Assembly: GCA_964558465.1 (NCBI GenBank)
Contig: CAZLEF010000016.1
Span: forward strand, 38,090-102,089
DNA length: 64,000 nt
DNA from: JACJYC01 sp964558465
Lineage (GTDB): Bacteria; Bacteroidota; Bacteroidia; Chitinophagales; Saprospiraceae
Direction of reading: 5' to 3'
The first letter of the stretch is position 1. Every line of letters starts with the position of its first letter. Shown one piece after another: positions 35,095 to 43,886 of this stretch. Below the pieces are notes generated by a model. It did no database searches. It was not told where the DNA came from and saw nothing but the letters and a program-made list of their open reading frames with translations. The position numbers and the translations under genes were made by a program.

Positions 35095-35799
35095 ATGCCC
35101 GTTTTCTGGCTCGACCAAGATGATCTCACCTTTCCGCCTGCACAATGGGCCGGCCCGGAAGGTGTGCTGGCAATCGGCGGCGATCTTTCGCCGGAACGTT
35201 TGCTGAATGCTTACAATAACGGGATTTTCCCCTGGTTCAACCCCTCTGACCCCATCCTTTGGTGGTCGCCGGATCCCCGTTTTGTACTTTTCCCGGACGA
35301 ACTTAAAGTGGCCAGAAGCATGCGCCCCTATTTCAATCAGGGCAAATTCAGGGTTACGTATGACGAACATTTTGAAACCGTAATGCGCGAATGCCAGGCC
35401 CGCTCCCGGGAAAACAAGGTCAGGCGGCGCCCAACCGGCACCTGGATCACCGAAGAAATGATCACGGCTTATGTGCGCCTCCACGAACTGGGTTACGCCC
35501 ATTCTGTCGAAGTCTGGCAGGGCGACCAACTGGCCGGAGGCCTCTACGGCCTTGCGTTGGGCAAGGTTTATTTTGGAGAATCCATGTTCTCCCTGGTCAG
35601 CAACGCTTCAAAATTCGGGTTTATTACCCTGGTGCAACGCCTGAGATCCAGGGGGTACACCCTCATCGATTGCCAGCAGGAAACCAACTACCTGGAAAGT
35701 TTGGGCGCCAGGGCCATCCCCCGCCAAACCTTCCTGGAACTTCTGGAAAAAAATCAGGCCGAACGAACCGAAAAAGGAAAATGGAGCGCCCCGGAGTAA
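35095..35799 (+). CDS. aat: Leucyl/phenylalanyl-tRNA-protein transferase
   Basis: 234 residues. Signature motifs are GLLAIGGDLSPERLL-like near residue 24, FPWF, WWSPDPR and QETNYLESLGA. Aat adds Leu or Phe from charged tRNA to proteins with N-terminal Lys or Arg and so marks them for ClpS-dependent degradation. It lies directly after clpS. The space between the genes is the heptad array, so translation of aat starts right behind a repeat. Confidence 0.95.
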   Translation: MPVFWLDQDDLTFPPAQWAGPEGVLAIGGDLSPERLLNAYNNGIFPWFNPSDPILWWSPDPRFVLFPDELKVARSMRPYFNQGKFRVTYDEHFETVMRECQARSRENKVRRRPTGTWITEEMITAYVRLHELGYAHSVEVWQGDQLAGGLYGLALGKVYFGESMFSLVSNASKFGFITLVQRLRSRGYTLIDCQQETNYLESLGARAIPRQTFLELLEKNQAERTEKGKWSAPE

Positions 35800-35871
35800 T
35801 TCATCCGAATTTTTACCATTCTCTTAACAAGCTTTAAATCCTTTTTAACGTTCTGTTGGCGCACTTTCTGT

Positions 35872-35879
35872 TAATTTAG
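35872..35879 (+). promoter_or_regulatory. Possible -7 element TAATTTAG upstream of the lipoprotein gene
   Basis: Seven of eight matches to TAnnTTTG, 25 bases before ATG 35905. A TTGG at 35856 is too close to act as -33, so the promoter is tentative. Confidence 0.3.
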
Positions 35880-35904
35880 CGGAATCACTTAAATACAGAA
35901 ATTC

Positions 35905-36459
35905 ATGAAAAAGTATTTTTCACTCGCTGCTCTGGCCATTGTTTTAATGACCTTTTCCTGTAAAACGGTTGATGAATTGGATAATATTCTTCGATTGGAT
36001 GGCGACAATCAGACCGGCCCATTGCTGGAGGCCGGTTCTTTCGAACTGGCTGTGCGTTTTGCACCCCAGCATTCCTCCAAATTCCTGGGTCGCCAATTGG
36101 AAGGCATACAATGGTACAACGGACCCAGGGCTGCTACTACAGCGATCAAAATTTACGGAGAAGGCTCCTCCAATGAGCCCGGAGCCCTGTTGCATTCTGA
36201 AGTTGTGACGAGCCAGGTCAAGTCCTTTACCTGGAATGAACATACCCTCTCCACCCCGATCGATATCCCTGACGGCGACCTTTGGATCAGCCTGGTGGTG
36301 ACGCATAACGAACAACAACAATCCATCGGCTGCGACGCCGGCCCGAATAAATCCGGCGGCGACTGGCTTTACAAGGCCTCCGACGGTCAGTGGGAAACCT
36401 ATCTCCAACGCACCGGTGAAAGTGTCAACTGGAATATCCGGGGTATTGTATCTGAATGA
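35905..36459 (+). CDS. Hypothetical lipoprotein
   Basis: 184 residues with a lipoprotein signal (MKKYFSLAALAIVLMTFSC; Cys19). The mature part looks beta-rich (FELAVRFAP, GIQWYNGP, IYGEGSSNEPGALL), like a small secreted sandwich domain, but I do not recognise a family. It overlaps the next gene by 4 bases (ATGA), so translation is likely coupled, though the products would be in different compartments. Confidence 0.75.
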   Translation: MKKYFSLAALAIVLMTFSCKTVDELDNILRLDGDNQTGPLLEAGSFELAVRFAPQHSSKFLGRQLEGIQWYNGPRAATTAIKIYGEGSSNEPGALLHSEVVTSQVKSFTWNEHTLSTPIDIPDGDLWISLVVTHNEQQQSIGCDAGPNKSGGDWLYKASDGQWETYLQRTGESVNWNIRGIVSE

Positions 36460-37169
36460 ACAACGAGCCGCTTTGGAAACGCTTGCTGAGTTACCTATGG
36501 GAAATCCCCATCGAAAGCTCCGAAGGCGAATTTAATCCTGAATTGACGGTCAACCTCTGGCGTGGGCGGTACCAGTTGTGTACAGCCCACGCTGTTTACA
36601 GTTATGAAGACCGCTACGAAAACTTTGTCCGGGCTTTCAAAAAGATCCGGCTCGACGAAATCCGGGACGCCAGGGTCCTGGTCCTGGGCCTCGGCCTTGG
36701 CAGCATTCCCATGCTGCTGGAACACCGCTTCCGCAAAAATTTTCATTATACCGTCGTAGAAATAGATGAGGCGGTTATTGACCTGGCCAACCGCTATGCG
36801 CTTCCTTTCATCCAATCCCCTGTCGAAATCATCTGCGCCGATGCATTTGTCTTTGCAGACCAGTGCACCGAACGGTTTGACATCATTTGCATGGATGTTT
36901 TTCTGGATGACGAGGTGCCGGAAGATTTTGAACGATTCGCCTTTCTGGAATCCCTCCGCGATCTTCTTTCACCCAATGGTGTACTCTTATATAATCGCCT
37001 GGCTGCCACGGCCAACGACAAGCGAAAGAGCTACGCGTTTTTTGAAAATGTCTTCAAAGGGGTTTTTCGGAAAGGACATTGCCTGGATGTCGGCGCCAAT
37101 TACATCCTTTTAAACGATTCCGCTTCTTTACTTCAGCCGCCGCTTGGTCGTACGGGCAATTTTTCCTAA
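36456..37169 (+). CDS. Spermidine-synthase-like / class I SAM methyltransferase-fold protein
   Basis: 237 residues. The nucleotide-binding motif VLVLGLGLGSIPMLL is at about 68-82, followed by VVEIDEAVIDLA and an acidic VFLDDEVPEDF, as in polyamine aminopropyltransferase-like proteins. It lacks the N-terminal beta domain of true spermidine synthases. The activity could be methyl or aminopropyl transfer and cannot be decided here. Cytoplasmic. Its start overlaps the lipoprotein stop, and a small zinc-ribbon gene follows after 23 bases. Confidence 0.75.
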   Translation: MNNEPLWKRLLSYLWEIPIESSEGEFNPELTVNLWRGRYQLCTAHAVYSYEDRYENFVRAFKKIRLDEIRDARVLVLGLGLGSIPMLLEHRFRKNFHYTVVEIDEAVIDLANRYALPFIQSPVEIICADAFVFADQCTERFDIICMDVFLDDEVPEDFERFAFLESLRDLLSPNGVLLYNRLAATANDKRKSYAFFENVFKGVFRKGHCLDVGANYILLNDSASLLQPPLGRTGNFS

Positions 37170-37192
37170 TTTAGACCCGGAAATACGCGCCT

Positions 37193-37555
37193 ATGAAAAA
37201 ACGAAAATGCATCGAATGCAAGGAGGAATTCCTGGGCAGGGCCGATAAAAAATTTTGCTCCGACCAGTGCCGAAGCGCTCACAACAACCGCCTGAACAGC
37301 GACGAAACCAGCTTTGTCCGGAACATCAATAATATCCTCCGGAAAAACCGCCGCATCCTCGGCGAACTCAACCCGGACGGCAAAGCGAACGTCCACCGCG
37401 AACAATTGCTGGAAAGAGGGTTCCGGTTCAGTTACTTCACCAATGAATATATAACAAAAGCCGGTAAAGTTTACCGGTATTGTTACGACCAGGGTTACCT
37501 CGAACTGGACAATGATTTTTTCACCCTCGTCCGACGGAAAGCTTATGTGGATTGA
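37193..37555 (+). CDS. Small zinc-ribbon protein, unknown function
   Basis: 120 residues. Four Cys (Cys6, Cys9, Cys22, Cys26) form a likely treble-clef or zinc ribbon at the N-terminus (KCIECKEEF, FCSDQCR). The rest is basic and partly helical. I have seen similar proteins as conserved hypotheticals in Bacteroidota. Nucleic-acid or protein binding is plausible. The stop codon is 1 base before the ATG of the DgkA-like gene. Confidence 0.75.
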   Translation: MKKRKCIECKEEFLGRADKKFCSDQCRSAHNNRLNSDETSFVRNINNILRKNRRILGELNPDGKANVHREQLLERGFRFSYFTNEYITKAGKVYRYCYDQGYLELDNDFFTLVRRKAYVD

Positions 37556-37556
37556 T

Positions 37557-37919
37557 ATGATCAAAAAAAGATTGCTCAGCTTCAAATACGCTTTCCGGGG
37601 CATCCTGGATCTGTTTTTATCGCACCCCAATGCCAGGATACACCTCCTCGCAACCCTGGCCGTTGTTGCTGCCGGCTTTTATTTCGGGCTTTCCGCCGGA
37701 GAATGGGCGTTGATCGTGCTGGCGATCTCCTGCGTACTGGCTGCCGAAGCTTTCAATTCTGCACTGGAATACCTTACCGATCTGACTTCGCCCCAACAAA
37801 ACCCCCTGGCTGGCAAAGCCAAAGATATCGCCGCCGGGGCAGTCCTGATCCTGGCAATCGGCGCCGTTGTGATCGGATGCCTCGTTTTTATCCCTCGTGT
37901 AATGGCTTTGATCCGGTAG
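37557..37919 (+). CDS. DgkA-family undecaprenol/diacylglycerol kinase-like membrane protein
   Basis: 120 residues with three helices. The catalytic region is intact: AAEAFNSALEYLTDL (the family's E-x-x-N-T-A-x-E-x-x-x-D pattern) and a later AKDIAAGAVLI. These proteins phosphorylate undecaprenol or diacylglycerol at the membrane with ATP. ATG 37557 is chosen because it lies just after the upstream stop; ATG 37545 in the same frame would overlap it. No lipid-metabolism partner is next to it. Confidence 0.88.
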   Translation: MIKKRLLSFKYAFRGILDLFLSHPNARIHLLATLAVVAAGFYFGLSAGEWALIVLAISCVLAAEAFNSALEYLTDLTSPQQNPLAGKAKDIAAGAVLILAIGAVVIGCLVFIPRVMALIR

Positions 37920-37982
37920 AAAATATCCAAAAACAGCTAATTTTACCGCCCATCCATCATCCTGGTCAAAACAAATCCGAGA

Positions 37983-39446
37983 ATGATCCGAAAAACAGTC
38001 TTTTTCGCATTTTTATTGGTTATTGCCGGCTTTTCGGCTTCAAGTCAGTCCGCAACAGACCGGCCCAAGCCTTCCAGACAGGAAAAAAACACCCTGGAGT
38101 ACCTGGAAAGCCAATCAGAACGGCTGGCAGGTATAGCCCATCAAATTTGGGAATGGGCAGAATTGGGATATCAGGAATATAAAAGCGCCGGTCTGCTGCA
38201 GGAAAACCTGCGCGCTGAAGGCTTTGAAATAAAAGCAGGGGTTGCAGATATCCCCACCGCTTTTGTGGCTTCTTACGGCTCGGGCGAACCCGTGATCGGC
38301 ATACTGGCCGAATACGACGCTTTGCCCGGCGTGTCGCAGGATATGGTTCCCTATCCGAAAGAACGCCCGGACTGCAAATCCGGCCACGCCTGCGGGCATC
38401 ATCTTTTTGGAACGGCCTCCATGGCGGCAGCTATTGCAGTAAAACGCTGGATGCAGCAAACCGGGCAAAAAGGCACAATCCGGCTGTATGGGTGCCCCGC
38501 CGAAGAAGGCGGCGGCGGAAAGGTTTATATGGTCCGTGCGGGCTTGTTTGACGATGTGACAGCCGTCCTGCACTGGCACCCCGGCAACAGCAACAGCGCG
38601 GTGGCCGGTTCATCGCTGGCCAACAAATCGGCCAAATTCCGGTTTTATGGCAACGCCTCACACGCAGCCGCCAGCCCCTGGAACGGCCGCTCGGGCCTCG
38701 ACGGCGTGGAAGCCATGAATCATATGGTGAACATGATGCGCGAACACGTCCCCCAGGAAACACGCATCCACTACGTCATCACCAAAGGCGGGGATGCGCC
38801 CAATGTCGTGCCCGCTTTTGCAGAAGCGTTTTACTACGTCCGGCATCCGGAAATGGAACACGTCAAATCGATTTTCGAACGGGTTGTTAAAGCCGCCGAA
38901 GGCGCCGCCCTGGGGACCGGCGTCCGGATGGAATACGAGGTCATTCACGGAATCTACAATCTGCTGCCCAATGCCACCCTCGGGGAGGTCATCCAGAACA
39001 AACTGGAAATCGTAGGCGGCGTGATTTATAACGAGGAGGAAAAAAAATTTGCAGAAGAATTGATGAAAACCTACAATCCGGAAGGCGCCACCATCGCTTC
39101 GGCCGCAGTTGTGGAACCTTTCCGGTTGGAAGAAAAAGGCGTTGGCGGATCTACCGACGTGGGAGACGTCAGTTGGATGGTCCCCACTGCAGGGCTGACA
39201 TCCGCCACCTGGGCCCCCGGCACATCTGCCCATAGCTGGCAAGCCGTAGCGGCCGGCGGCACAACGATCGGGCAGAAAGGCATGATGGTGGCGGCCAAAA
39301 CCCTGGCGCTTGCTGTTCAGGAACTTTTCCAGGATCCCGAAAAAGCAGCCCGGGCTAAAACAGAACTCCTGAACAGAAGAGGCGCTGATTTCCGGTATGA
39401 ATCCCTGGTCGGCGACCGGAAACCACCCCTGAATTACCGGAATTGA
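37983..39446 (+). CDS. Exported M20 family amidohydrolase (AbgB-like)
   Basis: 487 residues with signal peptide MIRKTVFFAFLLVIAGFSAS. The dinuclear metal site is suggested by GHACGHHLFG near 136, CPAEEGGGG near 172 and the later HSWQAV. The overall pattern is that of AbgB/HipO amidohydrolases that cut p-aminobenzoyl-glutamate, indole-amino-acid or N-acyl-amino-acid bonds. The typical dimerisation insert (KFRFYGNASHAAASPW) is present. Export suggests it acts on external peptides or amides. It is followed by the T9SS metalloprotease, on its own promoter. Confidence 0.87.
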   Translation: MIRKTVFFAFLLVIAGFSASSQSATDRPKPSRQEKNTLEYLESQSERLAGIAHQIWEWAELGYQEYKSAGLLQENLRAEGFEIKAGVADIPTAFVASYGSGEPVIGILAEYDALPGVSQDMVPYPKERPDCKSGHACGHHLFGTASMAAAIAVKRWMQQTGQKGTIRLYGCPAEEGGGGKVYMVRAGLFDDVTAVLHWHPGNSNSAVAGSSLANKSAKFRFYGNASHAAASPWNGRSGLDGVEAMNHMVNMMREHVPQETRIHYVITKGGDAPNVVPAFAEAFYYVRHPEMEHVKSIFERVVKAAEGAALGTGVRMEYEVIHGIYNLLPNATLGEVIQNKLEIVGGVIYNEEEKKFAEELMKTYNPEGATIASAAVVEPFRLEEKGVGGSTDVGDVSWMVPTAGLTSATWAPGTSAHSWQAVAAGGTTIGQKGMMVAAKTLALAVQELFQDPEKAARAKTELLNRRGADFRYESLVGDRKPPLNYRN

Positions 39447-39501
39447 GCGCATAACGACAAAACAGCGTTGAATCTTTTCATCCCGGGTAGGGGCTTTTGC
39501 C

Positions 39502-39509
39502 TACTTTTG
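39502..39509 (+). promoter_or_regulatory. Bacteroidota -7 element TACTTTTG for the T9SS metalloprotease
   Basis: A perfect TAnnTTTG match 30 bases before ATG 39539. It lies within the in-frame upstream extension, which argues against the earlier ATG at 39497. Confidence 0.55.
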
Positions 39510-39538
39510 TGTCCCATTTCGACAGAACATCAACAAAT

Positions 39539-42500
39539 ATGAAAAGAATTTATACGGCCTTTATTGTATTCATAAGCATTTGCCTTGCAAATCTTTCGGC
39601 CCAATCTCAAAATTTCTGGCAAGACCTCGATATCAGTCCTTCAATTGCCCGCTTCGGAGACCCGGGCGTCCGGCCCAACCACTACCGGCCGGTTGCCATC
39701 GACATGGACCGGTTGATCGAAAATCTCCGTTTTGCCCCCCTGGAACGTACCGGCGGACAACGCCCCGTTTTAAATTTCCCTTTGCCGGGGGGAGGCGTGG
39801 AACGGTTTGCCATCGAACGCTCGCCTGTTATGATGCCGGGGCTGGCTGCCCGTTACCCGGAAATCCAGTCGTTCAGGGCCGTCAGCCTGGATAACAAGGG
39901 CGGTACGGGCCGGTTTGATTATGGCCCCGGAGGTTTTCACGGCACGTTTGAAACCCGGTACGGAGAAGTGTTTATTGATCCGTTCGAAACCGCAGGCCGC
40001 GATGTTTACGCCGTCTATTTCACCCGGGATGTTGAGATCAGCGAAGCAGTTTTGCAGGGCATGGCCTGCGGCCTTGAAGACCCAACCGAACAAAACCCCG
40101 GACTGGAGGAACTCCGGCAGTCTCTTTTGACCGAAGGGCATGCCCGCGGCGGTAGTGAGTTGCTCGAATTTCACACCTATCGCCTGGCGCTGACCGCCAC
40201 AGGAGAATACAGTCAGTTTCATGGCAATACCTTACCCAATGTACTGGCTTCGCTGGTAACCGCCGCCAACCGGATGAATCAGACTTTTGAACGGGAGGTA
40301 GCCATAAATTTTATCCTGATCGATGACAATGACAAATTGATCTGGCTGGATAAAGATACCGACCCTTTTGTCAATGGAGACGAAGGGATCCCCCTGGCCG
40401 GAGAAAACCCCAATGCAATCACCAATATTGCGGGTATTCCGCCCAGCGCGTATGATATCGGCCATATTTTTACGGCTGGTTGCACTGATGTTGGCGGATA
40501 CGGTCCAGGCCGGGTTTGCAGCCAAAACAAAGCCATTGCCGTGACCTGCCACAGCAGTCCCAATGTCAACCTGATGGTCAGGCGGACGGTCAACCATGAG
40601 GTCGGCCACCAATTTTCCGCGAGCCATACCTTCAGCAATTGCGGCAGCTCCGACCAATTGACAAGCGGATCGGCATTTGAGCCCGGTTCGGGCACCACCA
40701 TCATGTCTTATGCAGGGCTTTGCGGAGCGCAGAATGTCACCTTCGATAACGATGACTATTTCCATGTCAATTCTTTGGATCAGATCATCGATTATGCCCG
40801 TTTTGGGCAGGGCAGCGCCTGCGGTACAGAGGCGCTGACGGATAATCAAACCCCGGAACTGACCCTGGCTTATGAAACCGGTCTATACATCCCGAAGAGT
40901 ACGCCATTTGAGCTGACCGCTTCAGCCTCCGACCCTGATGGTGATTCCCTGACTTATTGCTGGGAACAGTTTAACCTCGGCCCTTTTTCTCCTTTGGGTT
41001 CGCCGACTGGCGACGCGCCTTCCTTCCGCAGTTTCGAACCCGTTTCTGCGCCTAACCGAATCTTTCCGCGCATTGATTTGATCATTAACAATGCGTCCGA
41101 TGTCCGGGAAGTTTTACCGACCTATGGGCGCGCCCTGAATTTCAAGTGTACCGTAAGGGACAACAACCCCGCCGGGACCGCCGCGGTCTGGCAGGAAGTC
41201 GGATTCAGGTCCACAGGCACCGCCGGGCCTTTTGTCGTGACAGCGCCCGATGCCCCCGGCATTTCCTGGGAAGGCGGTCAATACGCGGAAGTGACCTGGG
41301 ACGTGGCCAATACAGACGGCGAACTGGTCAATTGCCAGTCCGTGAATATCCGGCTGTCCACCGATGGAGGTTATACTTATCCTTATACCCTGCTGACCGA
41401 AACCCCCAACGACGGCACTGCAATGGTACCGGTACCGGACATCCAGACAGATTCAGCCCGGGTCCGGATCGACGGCGCTCACAATATCTTTTTTGATATT
41501 TCCAACGACAATTTCAGCATCAGCCCGGCTGCAACACCCGGATTTACAGCTCAACCGGCTGCTTCCTACGCCCAACTCTGTACGCCCGCTGCGCAATCCT
41601 TTACCGTAGAATCAACTGCCTACCTCGGATTTGAAGGTCTCATCCAACTGGAACCGGCCGGCGCCCTCCCCGACGGCATCACCGTGGATATCGACCCCGC
41701 AGGTTTTCAGGCCGGAAACACAACGCCGGTTCAATTCAATTTTGACCTCAACGTACCCACCGGCCGGTATGAATTGCCGGTCCGGGCGTTTGTTCCCGGA
41801 ATCGATACCGTTACCTTTTCTTTCCGCATTGACCTCACTTCCGGTGATTTCAGCCAGTTGGCACTTCAGCTTCCGCTGGACGGAACGGACGGCGTGGTAC
41901 TCTCAACGGACTTCGACTGGAACGGCTCCCCCAACGCTGTAACGTATGATTTTCAACTGGCTACCAGCCCGGTTTTTACCCCCGAATCCATGGTGGAATC
42001 CGCGACGGGATTGACGGAAACCGCCTATTCTCCTCAAGGCCTTTTTGAAACCAATACCTTGCATTACTGGCGGGTCAGGGCTGTAAACAAATGCGGCCCG
42101 GGCGCCTGGACAACCCCTTTCACCTTCCATTCCCAGAATGTCAACTGCGCGCCTCACCAGTCGCAGGACATCCCCAAGGCGATCTCCGGCACCGGTTTGC
42201 CAACGGTGGAATCCGAACTGTTCATCAACGCGCAAGGCATCATTAACGACGTCAACGTTTCGTACTTCAAGGCTAATTTCCAGCCGGTCAACAGCTTGCG
42301 GGTCACCCTGATCAGCCCGGCCGGGACGCAAGTCATTCTGTACGATAAAAACTGCGGCAATACGGTCGACCTGATCATCGGTTTCGACGACGACGCCCCC
42401 AACGCGATCACTTGTCCGCCCGATGATAATATCGTTTTCAGGCCGATCCAGCCACTTTCGGCATTTATTGGCGAAAACCTCTTTGGCACCTGGAAGATGC

Positions 42501-43210
42501 GGGTCAAAGTGGTCACCCCGGGATTTGGGGCCTCCGGAGCGTTGGAGGCCTGGCGGCTCGAGTTTTGTTCGGCCGGGGCAGCCCAACCGCCTTTGCTGGT
42601 CAAAAACGATACTTTGTACGTACCGCCGGGCGAATCGAACCCGATCACCAAAAATCTGCTGGAAGCCCAGGATCAGGACAACGGTCCTTCCGAACTGACC
42701 TACACCATTCTTACCCTTCCCGCACACGGCGCCCTTTATGTAGTGGATCAACCCCTGGAGGTTGGGGGGCAGTTCCGCCAGTCGACCGTCAACGCCGGCA
42801 ACCTTTATTATGCGCACAATGGCGACGAAGCCATCTTTGACGGGTTTACCTTTCTGGTGCAGGACGGTACCGGCGGCTGGGTGGCTCCCAGAAAGTTCAA
42901 CATCAAAATTGATGAGAACGCCATGGTATCAGCCGGCGAACCCGAAACCCTTGCCGGCCTGAACCTGTTCCCGAACCCCAACGACGGCCGGTTTACCCTG
43001 GAAATGGATTCGCCTGCCCGGCAAAACTGGCTGCTGGCGCTCCGGGATATGCAGGGCCGCGAACTTTGGCGCGGGTGGTTCCCCGACGGTGCGACCCGGA
43101 CTTCCGTTGCAACGGGAGACTTGCCGGACGGCCTTTATTTGTTGAGTTTGCTGGGCGAAAAAGACGGCAAGGGCGCCACCCGGAAAATCCTTGTTTCTTC
43201 CGCCAGATAA
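39539..43210 (+). CDS. Large secreted reprolysin-like metalloprotease with P-domain and T9SS sorting domain
   Basis: 1223 residues from ATG 39539. A signal peptide (MKRIYTAFIVFISICLANLS) is followed by a propeptide of about 200 residues and then a metzincin domain with HEVGHQFSASH at residues 353-363, which gives the three zinc His. Ig/FN3-like repeats follow, then a proprotein-convertase P-domain at about 880-1010 and a cadherin-like repeat (near DTLYVPPGESNPI). The end is a T9SS sorting domain starting LNLFPNPNDGRFTLEM. It is exported through the outer membrane and probably degrades proteins outside the cell. Confidence 0.9.
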   Translation: MKRIYTAFIVFISICLANLSAQSQNFWQDLDISPSIARFGDPGVRPNHYRPVAIDMDRLIENLRFAPLERTGGQRPVLNFPLPGGGVERFAIERSPVMMPGLAARYPEIQSFRAVSLDNKGGTGRFDYGPGGFHGTFETRYGEVFIDPFETAGRDVYAVYFTRDVEISEAVLQGMACGLEDPTEQNPGLEELRQSLLTEGHARGGSELLEFHTYRLALTATGEYSQFHGNTLPNVLASLVTAANRMNQTFEREVAINFILIDDNDKLIWLDKDTDPFVNGDEGIPLAGENPNAITNIAGIPPSAYDIGHIFTAGCTDVGGYGPGRVCSQNKAIAVTCHSSPNVNLMVRRTVNHEVGHQFSASHTFSNCGSSDQLTSGSAFEPGSGTTIMSYAGLCGAQNVTFDNDDYFHVNSLDQIIDYARFGQGSACGTEALTDNQTPELTLAYETGLYIPKSTPFELTASASDPDGDSLTYCWEQFNLGPFSPLGSPTGDAPSFRSFEPVSAPNRIFPRIDLIINNASDVREVLPTYGRALNFKCTVRDNNPAGTAAVWQEVGFRSTGTAGPFVVTAPDAPGISWEGGQYAEVTWDVANTDGELVNCQSVNIRLSTDGGYTYPYTLLTETPNDGTAMVPVPDIQTDSARVRIDGAHNIFFDISNDNFSISPAATPGFTAQPAASYAQLCTPAAQSFTVESTAYLGFEGLIQLEPAGALPDGITVDIDPAGFQAGNTTPVQFNFDLNVPTGRYELPVRAFVPGIDTVTFSFRIDLTSGDFSQLALQLPLDGTDGVVLSTDFDWNGSPNAVTYDFQLATSPVFTPESMVESATGLTETAYSPQGLFETNTLHYWRVRAVNKCGPGAWTTPFTFHSQNVNCAPHQSQDIPKAISGTGLPTVESELFINAQGIINDVNVSYFKANFQPVNSLRVTLISPAGTQVILYDKNCGNTVDLIIGFDDDAPNAITCPPDDNIVFRPIQPLSAFIGENLFGTWKMRVKVVTPGFGASGALEAWRLEFCSAGAAQPPLLVKNDTLYVPPGESNPITKNLLEAQDQDNGPSELTYTILTLPAHGALYVVDQPLEVGGQFRQSTVNAGNLYYAHNGDEAIFDGFTFLVQDGTGGWVAPRKFNIKIDENAMVSAGEPETLAGLNLFPNPNDGRFTLEMDSPARQNWLLALRDMQGRELWRGWFPDGATRTSVATGDLPDGLYLLSLLGEKDGKGATRKILVSSAR

Positions 43211-43225
43211 AGCGATATTGCAACC

Positions 43226-43846
43226 ATGCAATATTTTATAGAACAACTGAATGAAAAACTGAAACAACCGCTGCCCGGGGCGGAAGCCCAGTACAGCATG
43301 GCCCATGTGGCGCGGCGCACCCACCTGCCCGCGCCACCAGGCGCCAGAAAAGCAGGAGTGCTGGCTCTTTTTTATCCGGAAAACGGCGACTGGAACCTGG
43401 TTTTTATCGAACGCACTTCCGGCAACCCCAACGACCGCCACAGCGGCCAGATCAGTTTTCCGGGCGGCCAATACGATCCTGCCGACGGCAGCCTGGTGAA
43501 TACCGCCCTCCGCGAGGCGCACGAAGAGATCGGGGTGCCTCCCGAAGCGGTTTCCCTGGCCGGCCGGCTGACCGAACTGTACATACCGGTCAGTAATTTC
43601 CTGGTACACCCGGTAGTGGGGTATGCCCTGGTCAAACCGGCGTTCCAGCCCCAGCCAGAGGAGGTAGCGTCCATCCTCGAAGCGCCTTTCTCCCGGTTCC
43701 TGGCGCCGGAAACGGTTAAACTCACCGATATCACCGTCATGCAAAACCTCACTTTGAAGGATGTGCCTTATTTTGATGTCGGCGGAAAAGTGATCTGGGG
43801 CGCCACCGCCATGATCCTCGGAGAACTGAGGGCTTTGTTCCTATGA
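43226..43846 (+). CDS. Nudix hydrolase, CoA pyrophosphatase type (NudL-like)
   Basis: 206 residues. The CoA-pyrophosphatase signature before the Nudix box reads RTSGNPNDRHSGQISFPGG, and the Nudix box follows (TALREAHEEIGV). The family hydrolyses CoA and CoA derivatives to phosphopantetheine and 3',5'-ADP. Start ATG 43226 lies 15 bases after the metalloprotease stop. It is 40 bases upstream of the CHAT-peptidase gene on the same strand, probably without functional linkage. Confidence 0.88.
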   Translation: MQYFIEQLNEKLKQPLPGAEAQYSMAHVARRTHLPAPPGARKAGVLALFYPENGDWNLVFIERTSGNPNDRHSGQISFPGGQYDPADGSLVNTALREAHEEIGVPPEAVSLAGRLTELYIPVSNFLVHPVVGYALVKPAFQPQPEEVASILEAPFSRFLAPETVKLTDITVMQNLTLKDVPYFDVGGKVIWGATAMILGELRALFL

Positions 43847-43886
43847 TTGTATTTTCTATTTTTACCCCGCACAATAAAACCCGGAC

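Noticed and set aside
41903..42817. Minus-strand ORF of 304 codons
   Set aside because: Lies fully within the T9SS metalloprotease gene on the other strand and shows no domain.
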